A DNA stretch of 64,000 bases from Mesorhizobium sp. B2-3-4 (GTDB taxonomy: Bacteria; Pseudomonadota; Alphaproteobacteria; Rhizobiales; Rhizobiaceae), in the NCBI RefSeq assembly GCF_006442315.1, contig NZ_VFVY01000011.1, forward strand, positions 1-64,000, written 5' to 3'. Both the position numbers and the translations under genes were made by a program. The first letter of the stretch is position 1, and every line of letters begins with the position of its first letter. The notes beneath the pieces are model-generated. The model did no database searches and had not been told where the DNA came from. It saw nothing but the letters and a program-made list of their open reading frames with translations. Positions 44,711 to 53,848 of this stretch are shown piece after piece.

Positions 44711-45490
44711 TCACAGCCGGGGCACCGAGAGCGCGCCGTCGACATTGATGATCGAGCCGGTCGAAAAGCCGAATTTGCCGGCGGCGAGCGCTGCCACCAT
44801 GGCGCCGATGTCCGAGGCTTCTCCCCAGCGTCTGGCCGGCACCAATCCTCCTTCGATGAGCGCATCGTATCTGGCGCTCACGCCCGCCGTCATGTCGGTG
44901 CGGATGATGCCGGGCCGCAGTTCGAAGACGCCGATCCGTTCGGGAGCGAGCCTGAGCGCCAGGTTCTTCACCCACATGGAGAGCGCGGCTTTCGACATGC
45001 AATATTCCGAGCGTTCCGGAGAGGCCATCTCGGCACTGACCGAGGTGATGGTGATGATCGATTTGGCGTGATCCCCGGTCTCGTGGAGCATCGCCCTGGC
45101 GACGGCCTGGCTGAGGAAGACGGTGCCACGCAGGTTGATGCCGAGCGCTCGGTCGAAATTGTCGGGTTTGAGATCGAGCAGATCGCCACGCACGACGGCG
45201 CCGACGCCGGCGTTGTTGACCAGGCAATCGATGCGGCCGAAGGCGGCCATCGCTGCATTGATAAGCGCTACATGGCTGGGGAGGTCGGCGATGTCGCAGC
45301 TGACATAGGCGAACTTCGCGCCGCGCGCGGTCAAGTCGGCGGCAAGCTCGTCCGGCGCCTGTTCAGCGAGGTCGGCGACAAGGATGTCGAAGCTGGCATC
45401 GGCCAGCGCTTCGGCGCAAGCCAGGCCGATGCCGCGCATACCGCCTGTGACGATGGCTGCTGGGCGGGTCATTTGGGGCTTGCCTGTCAT
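44711..45490 (-). CDS. SDR-family oxidoreductase
   Basis: A 259-residue SDR. IVTGGMRGIGLACAEAL is the cofactor motif near residue 14, NNAGVGAVVRG near 93, TSVSAEMASPERSEYCMSKA has the catalytic Ser and the YxxxK, and the end is GSIINVDGALSVPRL. Its ATG at 45490 overlaps the stop of the preceding GMC gene (TGATG). It resembles 3-ketoacyl/sugar-alcohol dehydrogenases. Pairing with two GMC enzymes suggests successive oxidation of one polyhydroxy substrate. Confidence 0.88.
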   Translation of the reverse strand: MTGKPQMTRPAAIVTGGMRGIGLACAEALADASFDILVADLAEQAPDELAADLTARGAKFAYVSCDIADLPSHVALINAAMAAFGRIDCLVNNAGVGAVVRGDLLDLKPDNFDRALGINLRGTVFLSQAVARAMLHETGDHAKSIITITSVSAEMASPERSEYCMSKAALSMWVKNLALRLAPERIGVFELRPGIIRTDMTAGVSARYDALIEGGLVPARRWGEASDIGAMVAALAAGKFGFSTGSIINVDGALSVPRL

Positions 45491-47001
45491 CAAGCGAGCT
45501 CCACCTTGCGGATCTGATCGGCAACCCGCAGCGCTTGTGCGGCAACTGACAAGGCCGGATTCACGGCGGCCGAATTAGGCAGGAAGCTTGCGTCCACCAC
45601 GAACAGGTTCGGATGATCGAACGCGCGGCAGAACGGGTCGAGCGGCGAGGTCGCCGGATCGTCGCCCATTTTCACCGTGCCGCACTGGTGCGAGGGCGTT
45701 CGCTTGTCGAAGGGGCGCGACAGCACGATGGGATAACCGCAGGCGCGGAAGTGTTCGCGCATAACTTTCGTCAGCCCGTCGAGCGACTGCATGTTGGAAC
45801 GCCGCCACTGCATGACGATGTCCTTGCCGTCGACCATGATTCGGCTTTCCGGATCGGGCAGGTCCTCGCACATCAGGTACCAGTCGACGGCGTGGCCGGC
45901 CATGTAATTCAGCGCGAATTTCGGCACCCGTTTCACATTGGCCCTGAGCATGTTGCCGTCGATCTTGCCGAGCAACTGGACATTGCCGAGCGGTTTGCCG
46001 CCCTTGCTGTCCGACAGATAATAGTCGTTCAGCATCAGGGTCTTCTGGTAGACGGCATCGTTCCTGCGGCGCGGATCGATCGCCAGCATGGCGCTCGAAT
46101 TGTGGTTCATGAAATTGCGGCCGACCTGGTCGGAGCGGTTGGCCAGGCCCTTGCCGCCCCGGCCGCCGGCAGGCGTGGGAGAGCGCAACAGGATGACGGC
46201 CGAATTGACTGCGCCGGCCGACAGGATCACCAGCTTCGGCACGACTTTCTTCAATTCGCCGTTCTGCCGGTAATGAACCGCCGCGATGGCTTTACCGTCC
46301 GGAGACGTCTCAAGATATTCGACATAGGCACTGGTCTCGAGCCGGATGTTTTCATCCTTCAGCGCCGCCGCCAGCGGCGCCGTCTGGGCGTCCATCTTGC
46401 CCTGGCCGGTGTTCGGGAACGCGTCCCAGCCGGTCCTGCCCTCCTTCAGCCAGGTCTCGATGTCGACGCCGAGCGGCAGCGAGGCCGGGTGCAGGCCAAG
46501 GCTTTTCAGCTCGGCACGGGCGCGCGCGATCGGCGCTTCGTCAGGCACGGGCTTGTAGGCGTAGGGGATCGAGTGGAACGGCTCGGTCGGGTCCTCGCCC
46601 AGCGTGCCGCGCACCCGGAACAACTGCTCGGCCCTGGAATACCAGGGTTCGAATTCCTCATAGGAAAACGGCCAGGCGGGGGAGACGCCGCCGAAGTGCT
46701 CCATCACAGCGAAGTCTTGTTTGCGGTAGCGGATCAGCACCGCGCCGAAGAACTTCGAATTGCCGCCGACATAGTAGTAGTTGCCGGGGTTGAACGAAGC
46801 GCCACCGGCCTCGCGCCACATCTCCTTTGGCCGGTAATGCTCGTCGAGGAAAATGGCGCGCGTGTCGCGCGCATGCGGCGTCGCCGGCAAAGGCTCGCCG
46901 CGCTCAAGCATCAGGATCGAGGCTCCACTGCCGGCGAGGCCAGAGGCGATCGTGGCGCCGCCGATGCCGGAGCCGATGATGACGATATCCGGACTTGCCA
47001 T
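45490..47001 (-). CDS. GMC-family sugar/steroid-type oxidoreductase
   Basis: A 503-residue FAD-dependent oxidoreductase of a different GMC branch from the next one. IVIIGSGIGGATIASGLAGS is the FAD motif, YYYVGGNSKFFGAVLIRYRK is the sequence near residue 80 typical of gluconate-2-dehydrogenase/glucoside-3-dehydrogenase-like large subunits, and HQCGTVKMGDDPATSPLDPF with NSAAVNPALSVAAQALRVAD supplies the C-terminal His and Asn. Such enzymes oxidise sugar hydroxyls, often the 3-OH. It follows the ABC ATPase gene by 65 bases. Confidence 0.87.
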   Translation of the reverse strand: MASPDIVIIGSGIGGATIASGLAGSGASILMLERGEPLPATPHARDTRAIFLDEHYRPKEMWREAGGASFNPGNYYYVGGNSKFFGAVLIRYRKQDFAVMEHFGGVSPAWPFSYEEFEPWYSRAEQLFRVRGTLGEDPTEPFHSIPYAYKPVPDEAPIARARAELKSLGLHPASLPLGVDIETWLKEGRTGWDAFPNTGQGKMDAQTAPLAAALKDENIRLETSAYVEYLETSPDGKAIAAVHYRQNGELKKVVPKLVILSAGAVNSAVILLRSPTPAGGRGGKGLANRSDQVGRNFMNHNSSAMLAIDPRRRNDAVYQKTLMLNDYYLSDSKGGKPLGNVQLLGKIDGNMLRANVKRVPKFALNYMAGHAVDWYLMCEDLPDPESRIMVDGKDIVMQWRRSNMQSLDGLTKVMREHFRACGYPIVLSRPFDKRTPSHQCGTVKMGDDPATSPLDPFCRAFDHPNLFVVDASFLPNSAAVNPALSVAAQALRVADQIRKVELA

Positions 47002-47066
47002 GGCCTAAAGGTCTTTTCGATGCATGTCGGTGCCCGAAAACCAGACCCGCTTTTGGGCGACACGCA

Positions 47067-48182
47067 TCAGCGTATACGGCTCTCGGTCGCGGGATCGAAG
47101 AACACCGCCTTGGTCAGGTTGAAGGCCAGTGGGGTGTTGGTGCCCGGCTGGATGTTGGCATCGGCGCGCAGCCGCGCCACCACGCCCTTGCCGCCGAGAT
47201 TGGTGACGGCAAAGGTGTCGGAGCCGGCCGGTTCCACCACCTCGATATGGCAATCGGCGGTGGCGATTTGCGAGGCGTTGCGTTCCGCGCCTTCGGGATC
47301 GGTGAGCGCCTCGGGGCGAACGCCGAAGATGACCGGCTTGCCCTTGAACGCCGACAGGCCGGCCGGCGCGTTGGCCATCGGCAGGATGATCGGCTGGCGC
47401 GCCTCGCGATCGAGCACGACGGCGAGTTCCCCGCCATTGCCGCCGATGGTCGCCGGAATCAGGTTCATCGCCGGTGAGCCCATGAAATCGGCGACGAAGA
47501 CATTGGCCGGGTTGTTGTAGATTTCGGCCGGCGTGCCGAACTGCTGCACCTCGCCATCGCGCATGACGGCGATCTTGGTCGCCAGCGTCATCGCCTCGAT
47601 CTGGTCGTGGGTGACGTAGACGATGGTCGTGCCCGTGGTGGCGTGCAGGCGCTTGATCTCGATGCGCATGTCGACGCGCAGCTTGGCATCAAGATTGGAC
47701 AGCGGCTCGTCGAACAGGAACAGCTTGGGGTCGCGCACCAGCGCCCGGCCCATGGCGACGCGCTGGCGCTGGCCGCCCGAAAGCTGGCTCGGCTTGCGGT
47801 TCAAGAGATGGCCGATCTGCAGCACCTTGGCCACCTTGTCGATTGCCTTCTGGCGCTCCTCGGCCGGCACGCCGCGCATTTCCATGCCGAAGGAGATGTT
47901 CCCGGCAACCGTCATGTTCGGATAGAGCGCGTAGCTCTGGAACACCATGGCGATGTCGCGCTTGGAAGGGTGCAGATCGGTTATGGTGCGGCCGTCGACG
48001 CGGATGTCGCCCGAGGTGATCGTCTCCAGCCCGGCAATGGTGTTGAGCAATGTGGACTTGCCGCAGCCGGACGGGCCGACCAGCACCAGGAAGCCGCCTT
48101 TTTCCAGTTCGAGATTGATCCCTTTCAGGATCTCGACCTGGCCGAACCGCTTCCTTAGACCATCAATTTCCAGAAAAGCCAT
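47067..48182 (-). CDS. Sugar ABC importer ATPase (UgpC/MalK type)
   Basis: A 371-residue ATPase. Walker A LVGPSGCGKSTLLN is near residue 36, the Q-loop IAMVFQSYALYPN near 82, the signature PSQLSGGQRQRVAMGRALV near 133, Walker B LFLFDEPLSNLDAKL near 156 and the switch His in VYVTHDQIEAMTLA near 190. The C-terminal part is the MalK-type regulatory TOBE domain (VIFGVRPEAL). AAGGA precedes the ATG at 48182. It drives the two permeases just upstream. Confidence 0.94.
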   Translation of the reverse strand: MAFLEIDGLRKRFGQVEILKGINLELEKGGFLVLVGPSGCGKSTLLNTIAGLETITSGDIRVDGRTITDLHPSKRDIAMVFQSYALYPNMTVAGNISFGMEMRGVPAEERQKAIDKVAKVLQIGHLLNRKPSQLSGGQRQRVAMGRALVRDPKLFLFDEPLSNLDAKLRVDMRIEIKRLHATTGTTIVYVTHDQIEAMTLATKIAVMRDGEVQQFGTPAEIYNNPANVFVADFMGSPAMNLIPATIGGNGGELAVVLDREARQPIILPMANAPAGLSAFKGKPVIFGVRPEALTDPEGAERNASQIATADCHIEVVEPAGSDTFAVTNLGGKGVVARLRADANIQPGTNTPLAFNLTKAVFFDPATESRIR

Positions 48183-48186
48183 TGGA

Positions 48187-49131
48187 TTATCCTTTGACCG
48201 CGCCGGCCATGAGACCGCGCACGAAATAGCGGCCGGCGAGCACATAGACGAGAAGGGTGGGCAGTGCCGCGATCATCGCCGCCGCCATGTTGACGTTGTA
48301 TTCGACGACGCCGGTCGACGTGTTGACGACGTTGTTCAGCGCCACCGTCATCGGCATGGCGTCGCCGGTGCCGGCATAGGCCGAGGCGAAGAGGAAGTCG
48401 TTCCAGATGTTGGTGAACTGGTAGATGACGGTGACGACGAAGATCGGCATCGAATTGGGCAGCATGATGCGCCGGAAGATCTGGAAGAAGGAAGCGCCGT
48501 CGACCTGCGCGGCCTTCACCAGTTCGGTCGGGAACGCCTCATAGTAATTGCGGAAGAACAGCGTGGTGAAGCCGATGCCGTAGACGACGTGGACGAACAC
48601 CAGATTGACCGTCGGATTGCCGAGGCCGAAGCTGGTGCCGAACGTGTTTTGCAATGTCACGCCGAAGCGGCCGAGGCTGCCCAGGATCGTTGCCATCGGC
48701 AACAGCACCGACTGGAATGGAATGAAGCAGGCAAACAGCATCAGCCCGAACACCAGCGTTGCCCCGCGGAAACGCCACTTCGTCAGCACATAGCCGTTGA
48801 GCGCGCCGAGCAGGGTCGAGATGATGACGGCCGGAACCACCATCTTGATGGAGTTCCAGAAATAGCCCTTGATGCCGGCGCAGGTGAGGCCGACGCAGGT
48901 CTCGCCCCATGCCTTGAGCCAGGGGTCGAAGGTCGGCGCCTTGGGCAGCGACAGCATGTTGCCGTTCTGGATCTCGTCCATGGTCTTGAAGGATGTGACC
49001 AACATGACGAAGAGCGGCATCAGGTAGAACAGCGCGAACAGCGCCAGAAGCCCGTAGATGACGATGCGGTTGACGAGCTTGACGTTGATGCCGGCCGACC
49101 TGTCGCGGGCGGGAGTGGTCACAGCGCTCAT
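48187..49131 (-). CDS. Sugar ABC importer permease (MalG type)
   Basis: A 314-residue permease with six predicted helices. The EAA loop is ELVKAAQVDGASFFQIFRRIML near residue 205. A periplasmic loop between helices 1 and 2 is enlarged (about residues 52-90, with two Cys), as often seen in CUT1 MalG proteins of glucose/mannose importers. The ATG at 49131 overlaps the MalF-type stop (ATGA). The open frame upstream is not coding. Confidence 0.9.
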   Translation of the reverse strand: MSAVTTPARDRSAGINVKLVNRIVIYGLLALFALFYLMPLFVMLVTSFKTMDEIQNGNMLSLPKAPTFDPWLKAWGETCVGLTCAGIKGYFWNSIKMVVPAVIISTLLGALNGYVLTKWRFRGATLVFGLMLFACFIPFQSVLLPMATILGSLGRFGVTLQNTFGTSFGLGNPTVNLVFVHVVYGIGFTTLFFRNYYEAFPTELVKAAQVDGASFFQIFRRIMLPNSMPIFVVTVIYQFTNIWNDFLFASAYAGTGDAMPMTVALNNVVNTSTGVVEYNVNMAAAMIAALPTLLVYVLAGRYFVRGLMAGAVKG

Positions 49132-50084
49132 CGCGGCTTCTCCCTGAGTTCCGAATAGAGATAGGGCACGATGATGGCGACGATGGTCATCAGCATGATC
49201 ACCGCACTGGCCGAACCGACCGCCATCTCGTTGCGCTTGAAGGTATATTCGTACATGAAATTGGACGGCAGCCAGGCCGAACCGCCGGGGCCGCCTGACG
49301 TCAGCGCCACGACAAGGTCGTAGGACTTGATGGCAAGGTGCGCGAGCACGATGAAGGCCGACAGGAAGATCGGCCGCAAGAGCGGAATGACGATGCGGCG
49401 GTAGAGCTGGAAGGTGGTGGCGCCATCGATCTGCGCCGCCTTCATGATCTCGCCGTCGATGCCGCGCAGGCCGGCCAGGAACATCGCCATGATGAAGCCG
49501 GAGGCCTGCCAGACGCCGGCGATCACCACCGTGTAGATGACGAAATCCTTGTTCTTGATCCAGTCGAAATGGAAGCTCGTCCAGCCCCATTGATGCAAGG
49601 TCTGCTCGAGGCCGAGACCGGGGTCGAGGAACCATTTCCAGGCAACGCCGGTGACGATGAAGGAGAGCGCCATCGGGTAGAGGTAGATTGGTCTGAGCAC
49701 CCCTTCGCCGCGGATTTTCTGGTCGAGCAGGATGGCCAGGAACAGGCCGAGCGCCAGGCAGATGGCGATGTAGAGAAAGCCGAAAATGCCCATATTGGTG
49801 ATCGAGGTGTACCAGCTCGATGGCGGGTCGGTGTCGAAGGTCCAGTTCCACAGCCGCTGATAGGCGCGCCCGCCGGTAATGGCATAGGACGGGAAGGTCT
49901 TGGAATTGGTGAAGGACAGATAGATCGTCCACAGGATGAAGCCGTAGACGAAGACGATGGTGATGGCAAAGCTCGGCGCCAGCACGATCTTGGGCAAGGC
50001 GTCCTGCAGCCGCGAGCGCACCGAGGCGCGGGGTCGCGCCTCTTCCGGCGTCAGCTTGATCTGGCTTGTCGCAACTGTGCTCAT
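49128..50084 (-). CDS. Sugar ABC importer permease (MalF type)
   Basis: A 318-residue permease with six predicted helices, the first at about residues 35-57. The EAA loop is EIMKAAQIDGATTFQLYRRIVI near residue 212, and LAHLAIKSYDLVVALTSGGP is the conserved CUT1 sequence. GGAGG precedes the ATG. It lies 148 bases after the binding-protein gene, the gap holding a strong hairpin. Confidence 0.92.
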   Translation of the reverse strand: MSTVATSQIKLTPEEARPRASVRSRLQDALPKIVLAPSFAITIVFVYGFILWTIYLSFTNSKTFPSYAITGGRAYQRLWNWTFDTDPPSSWYTSITNMGIFGFLYIAICLALGLFLAILLDQKIRGEGVLRPIYLYPMALSFIVTGVAWKWFLDPGLGLEQTLHQWGWTSFHFDWIKNKDFVIYTVVIAGVWQASGFIMAMFLAGLRGIDGEIMKAAQIDGATTFQLYRRIVIPLLRPIFLSAFIVLAHLAIKSYDLVVALTSGGPGGSAWLPSNFMYEYTFKRNEMAVGSASAVIMLMTIVAIIVPYLYSELREKPR

Positions 50085-50131
50085 GGGGCTCCTCCCGTCG
50101 GCGTTCGGCCGACCGGCCTCACGGACCGGGA

Positions 50132-50157
50132 ACCTTCCCCGCCGGAGCGGGGAAGGT
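50132..50157 (-). repeat. Intercistronic hairpin after sugar binding-protein gene
   Basis: A perfect eleven-base-pair stem (arms 50132-50142 and 50147-50157) with a four-base loop lies between the binding-protein stop and the MalF-type start, without a U-tract. It probably stabilises the binding-protein mRNA and lowers permease expression. Confidence 0.65.
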
Positions 50158-50232
50158 GTTTGGTGGTTCTCTGCTTAGTCGCAATTCCGGACGGAAAACC
50201 GTCTCACACTTTTCCTGGAATTGCTTTGTCGC

Positions 50233-51486
50233 TTACTTGGCGTCGTCGATGGCCTTGACCAGTTCGGTCACGGCCTCGTCCGAGGTCTTGATCTGACCAT
50301 GGACGAATTTGGAGACGACATCCTTATAGGCATTGGCGACCGCCGGAGGCGCGCCATAGCCCTGGGCCAGCGAGCCGAACAGCGTGCCGCCCTCATTGGC
50401 CTTCTTCAGGTCGGCGATGCCCTTCTTGCCGCAAGCGTCGAAGTCGGTGTCCGGCACGTCGGTGCGGGCCGGAACCGAACCCTTAACGACGTTGAAAGCC
50501 GACTGGAAGCTCTTCGACAGGGTTGCGGTGGCCAGAGCGACCTGGGCGGCCTTGCGGTCATCCGGGACGTTGAACATGCCGAACATGTCGGAGTTGTAGA
50601 TCACCGAACCGTCGGTGCCCGGGAAGCGGTAGCACAAGAAGTCGGTGCCCGGGGTCTTGTTGGCGGCGTGGAACTCGCCCTTGGCCCAGTCGCCCATGAC
50701 CTGCACCAGCGCATCGCCCTTGATGACCATGGCGGTGGCGAGGTTCCAGTCGCGGCCCGAGAAGTTCGGGTCGACATAGGTGACGAGCTTGGCGAGGTTG
50801 TCGAACGACTTCTTCATCGTGTCGGACTTGAGCGAAGCGTCGTCGAGGTCGTTCATCGCCTTCTTGTAGAATTCCGGCCCGCCGGTCGACAGCACGACGG
50901 AATCGAACATCGTGGCTTCCTGCCAGTTCTGGCCGCCAAGCGCGAGCGGCGTCACGCCAGCCGCCTTGGCCTTGTCAAGCAAGGCGATGAAGTCGTCGAA
51001 GGTCTTCGGCTCGGTGCCGCCGATCTTGTCCATCACAGCCTTGTTGATCCACAGCCAGTTGACAGAATGGACGTTGACCGGGGCAGCGACCCACTTGCCG
51101 TCATAGACGGAGAACTTCTGCAGGGCTGCCGGAACCGACTTGTCCCAGCCTTCCTTCTTCGCCGTCTCGGTCAGGTCGCCCATGACGCCGGCGGCGGCAT
51201 AGTCGAGCACGGTGTAGCCGAGCATCTGCGAAGCGGTCGGGTAGTTGCCGGCCGCGACCATCGCCTTCAGCGCGGTCATGGCGGCGTCGCCGCCGCCGCC
51301 GGCAACGGGCACGTCCTTCCAGGCGTAGCCTTCCTTGGCGAGATCCTGCTTGAGCACGTTGAGGGCAGCCGCTTCGCCGCCCGACGTCCACCAATGCAGC
51401 ATCTGCACTTCCTTGACGTCCTCGGCATGGGCCGCGAAAGCAAGGCCCGATGCAAGAGCCGTTCCGATAAGCAGTTTGCGCAACAT
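50233..51486 (-). CDS. Sugar ABC importer binding protein (CUT1, glucose/mannose-like)
   Basis: A 417-residue periplasmic protein with a signal peptide (MLRKLLIGTALASGLAFAAH, cleaved near AHA). The mature start VQMLHWWTSGGEAAALNVLK is typical of the glucose/mannose-type CUT1 binding proteins (GtsA-like). Later stretches include VNVHSVNWLWINKAVMDKIG and ALVQVMGDWAKGEF. GGGAGGAAG precedes the ATG at 51486. It presents its sugar to the MalF/MalG-type permeases. The sugar could be a monosaccharide or a glycoside; the GMC enzymes downstream suggest it is then oxidised. Confidence 0.88.
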   Translation of the reverse strand: MLRKLLIGTALASGLAFAAHAEDVKEVQMLHWWTSGGEAAALNVLKQDLAKEGYAWKDVPVAGGGGDAAMTALKAMVAAGNYPTASQMLGYTVLDYAAAGVMGDLTETAKKEGWDKSVPAALQKFSVYDGKWVAAPVNVHSVNWLWINKAVMDKIGGTEPKTFDDFIALLDKAKAAGVTPLALGGQNWQEATMFDSVVLSTGGPEFYKKAMNDLDDASLKSDTMKKSFDNLAKLVTYVDPNFSGRDWNLATAMVIKGDALVQVMGDWAKGEFHAANKTPGTDFLCYRFPGTDGSVIYNSDMFGMFNVPDDRKAAQVALATATLSKSFQSAFNVVKGSVPARTDVPDTDFDACGKKGIADLKKANEGGTLFGSLAQGYGAPPAVANAYKDVVSKFVHGQIKTSDEAVTELVKAIDDAK

Positions 51487-51544
51487 GTACTTCCTCCCTT
51501 GTTGCAACTCACATGACCGGCGGATACCGCCGGGGTCTCCCAAC

Positions 51545-53056
51545 TCAGCCGACCCACCACCCGGTGCGCTGGCCGCGATGAAACTGGATTGTCTTTTCCT
51601 CGGTATAGTCCTCGACGGCGCGTTTGCCGAGTTCGCGGCCCAGGCCGGACTGCTTGTAGCCGCCGAACGGCAGTTCCGGATAACCTTCCATGAACGTGTT
51701 CACCCAGACCGTCCCCGAACGCACACCCCGAGCCACCGACATGCAGGTGTCGATGCTGGCGCTCCACACACCCGCGGACAGACCATAGGGCGTGTTGTTG
51801 GCGATGTGCAACGCCTTTTCAATCGTTTCAAAAGTCAGCACCGAGAGCACCGGTCCGAACACTTCCTCACGGGCTACGGCCATGTTTTCGGTGACGTTGC
51901 GTAAGATCGTCGGGTCGAGATAGTGGCCGGCATCGGAGGGAAGTTGCCCGCCGCCGCTGTAGATGCTGACGCCGTCGTCAGCGGCCGCCGTGACGTAGTC
52001 GGTCACCTTGGCCAGATGGTCGGCGGAAATCATGGCGCCGACCTTGGTCAGGTCGTCGAGCGGATCGCCCACCCTCACCTTGGCCGCCAACGCCTTCACT
52101 GCACCGAGAAAATCATCGGCGATCGCTTCGTGCACGATCAGCCGGCTGCCGGCATTGCAGCATTCGCCGGCGTTGAAAAAGCCGCCAAAGACGGCGGCGT
52201 CTGCGGCAGCCTTCAAGTCGGCATCGGGGAAGACGATCTGGCCGTTCTTGCCGCCGAGTTCCATCGAGACTTTCTTGAGCGTGCCCGACGCAGCCGCCAT
52301 GGTCATCTTGCCGACGCGCGTCGAGCCGGTGAAGGACACCATCTCGACCAGCGGATGGCTGACCATCGGCGCGCCGACATCGGCGCCTAAACCGGCGAGA
52401 ATGTTGACGACGCCGGCGGGCAAACCGGCGTCGAGCAGGATGTCGCCGAGAACGAAGGTCGAGGCCGAGGTCATCTCGCTGGGCTTGACCACCGCCGTGC
52501 AGCCGGCGGCGAGTGCGAAGGGCAGTTTCTGGCTGACGATCAGGAACGGGAAATTCCACGGCGTGATGATCGAGACGACGCCGATCGGTTCGCGCACCAC
52601 CACGCCCAGCATGGCATCGCCGAGATTGGCGTAGCTTTCGCCATGCAGCGTGCGGGCGAGCGAGGCGGCATAGCGCCAGATGTCGACGGCGCCGCCGATC
52701 TCGCCGCGCGCCTGGGCGATCGGCTTGCCCGATTCCAGCGCATCGAGCCGGGCGATCTCTTCCAGCCGCGCCTCGATCAGGTCGGCCGCCTTGAACAGGA
52801 TCGCGGCGCGCTCGGACGCTTTCATGCGCGGCCATGGACCGGTCTCGAAAGCCTTGTGCGCGGCTTGCACCGCGGCTTCCACTTCCGCCGCGCCGGCCTG
52901 TGCGTAGCGCGAGACGACGAAGCCGTGGCCGGGGCTGGCGCGCTCGATGCTTCGGCCGTCGCCGGCATCGACATGCTTGCCGCCGATCAGCAGCTTGTAT
53001 GCCTTGGGCGCCGCGGAAGCCTCGGCCGGCATGGAAATCTTGAGGGGTGCGTTCAT
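51545..53056 (-). CDS. Aldehyde dehydrogenase
   Basis: A 503-residue aldehyde dehydrogenase. VVSIITPWNFPFLIVSQKLP is the cofactor motif, VSMELGGKNGQIVFPDADLK supplies the general-base Glu near residue 268, and FFNAGECCNAGSRLIVHEAI the catalytic Cys near 302. It matches the betaine/aminobutyraldehyde-type branch (ELGGK, PWNFP) and oxidises an aldehyde to an acid. It follows the enoyl-CoA hydratase gene by 15 bases and precedes the importer genes. Confidence 0.93.
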   Translation of the reverse strand: MNAPLKISMPAEASAAPKAYKLLIGGKHVDAGDGRSIERASPGHGFVVSRYAQAGAAEVEAAVQAAHKAFETGPWPRMKASERAAILFKAADLIEARLEEIARLDALESGKPIAQARGEIGGAVDIWRYAASLARTLHGESYANLGDAMLGVVVREPIGVVSIITPWNFPFLIVSQKLPFALAAGCTAVVKPSEMTSASTFVLGDILLDAGLPAGVVNILAGLGADVGAPMVSHPLVEMVSFTGSTRVGKMTMAAASGTLKKVSMELGGKNGQIVFPDADLKAAADAAVFGGFFNAGECCNAGSRLIVHEAIADDFLGAVKALAAKVRVGDPLDDLTKVGAMISADHLAKVTDYVTAAADDGVSIYSGGGQLPSDAGHYLDPTILRNVTENMAVAREEVFGPVLSVLTFETIEKALHIANNTPYGLSAGVWSASIDTCMSVARGVRSGTVWVNTFMEGYPELPFGGYKQSGLGRELGKRAVEDYTEEKTIQFHRGQRTGWWVG

Positions 53057-53071
53057 CGGATTTCCACTGTT

Positions 53072-53848
53072 CTAGGATCGTGAAAAGACGGGCTTCTGCT
53101 TGCCTTTGAAGGCGTCGACGCCGGATTTGAGATCGCTCGTCAGGGCAATGAAGCCGCTGGCCAGTGCTTCCGTCGCGGCCGCACTTTCCTCGCCCTCGGC
53201 GACGGCGATCATCAGCTTGGCGGCCTCTATCGCCAGCGGCCCGCGCTCGGCGATCTTGTCGGCCCAGGCCCTGGCTTCGGTCAGGCCCTTGCCGGTGTCG
53301 ACCACGCGGTCGACCACGCCCAGGGCCAGCGCTTCGGGGGCGAGAAGGATATCGCCGCCCAGCGCCATGCGCCGCACCGTCTGCGCGCCGAAGCGGCGCA
53401 CCGCGCGCTGCGTGCCGGACCAACCGGGAACGACGCCGATGGACGTTTCGGGGAAGCCGAGCTTGACCTGGGTTTCAGCGACGCGGAAATCGCAGGCGGC
53501 TGCGAGTTCCAGCCCACCACCGAGCGCATGACCCGATAGCACCGCAATTGTTGGTTGCCGCAGCCGCGCCAGCCGGTCGAAGACGCGGTGTCCAAAGCGC
53601 ACCCATTGCACCTGGAAATCGGCAGCGCTCATCGCACCCCAGGCATCGACGTCGCCGCCGGCGCAAAAACCCTTGCCCTCGCCACGGATGAGGACGACGC
53701 GAACGCCTTCGGCCAGTTCCGCCTCTTCGAGCGCCGTTTCAAGCGCACGCAGCATCGGGATGTCCAGCGCGTTGAATTTTTCCGGCCGGCGCAAGGTCAC
53801 GATCCCGACGGTGCCGTCCTGCTCGAAGGTGACGAAGCGCTCAGCCAT
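53072..53848 (-). CDS. Enoyl-CoA hydratase/isomerase family protein
   Basis: A 258-residue crotonase-fold protein. VTLRRPEKFNALDIPMLRAL is the N-terminal motif, GKGFCAGGDVDAWGAM forms the first oxyanion-hole peptide near residue 65, and LSGHALGGGLELAAACDFRV the second near 105, where hydratases carry a catalytic Glu; FPETSIGVVPGWSGTQ follows with the second Glu. The ATG at 53848 overlaps the CoA-transferase stop by eight bases behind GGAGG. It hydrates or isomerises an acyl-CoA from the same operon. Confidence 0.9.
   Translation of the reverse strand: MAERFVTFEQDGTVGIVTLRRPEKFNALDIPMLRALETALEEAELAEGVRVVLIRGEGKGFCAGGDVDAWGAMSAADFQVQWVRFGHRVFDRLARLRQPTIAVLSGHALGGGLELAAACDFRVAETQVKLGFPETSIGVVPGWSGTQRAVRRFGAQTVRRMALGGDILLAPEALALGVVDRVVDTGKGLTEARAWADKIAERGPLAIEAAKLMIAVAEGEESAAATEALASGFIALTSDLKSGVDAFKGKQKPVFSRS

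Noticed and set aside
43298..47520. Plus-strand open frames of 739 and 635 codons opposite the GMC and SDR genes
   Set aside because: Shadows of the minus-strand genes, with no motifs.
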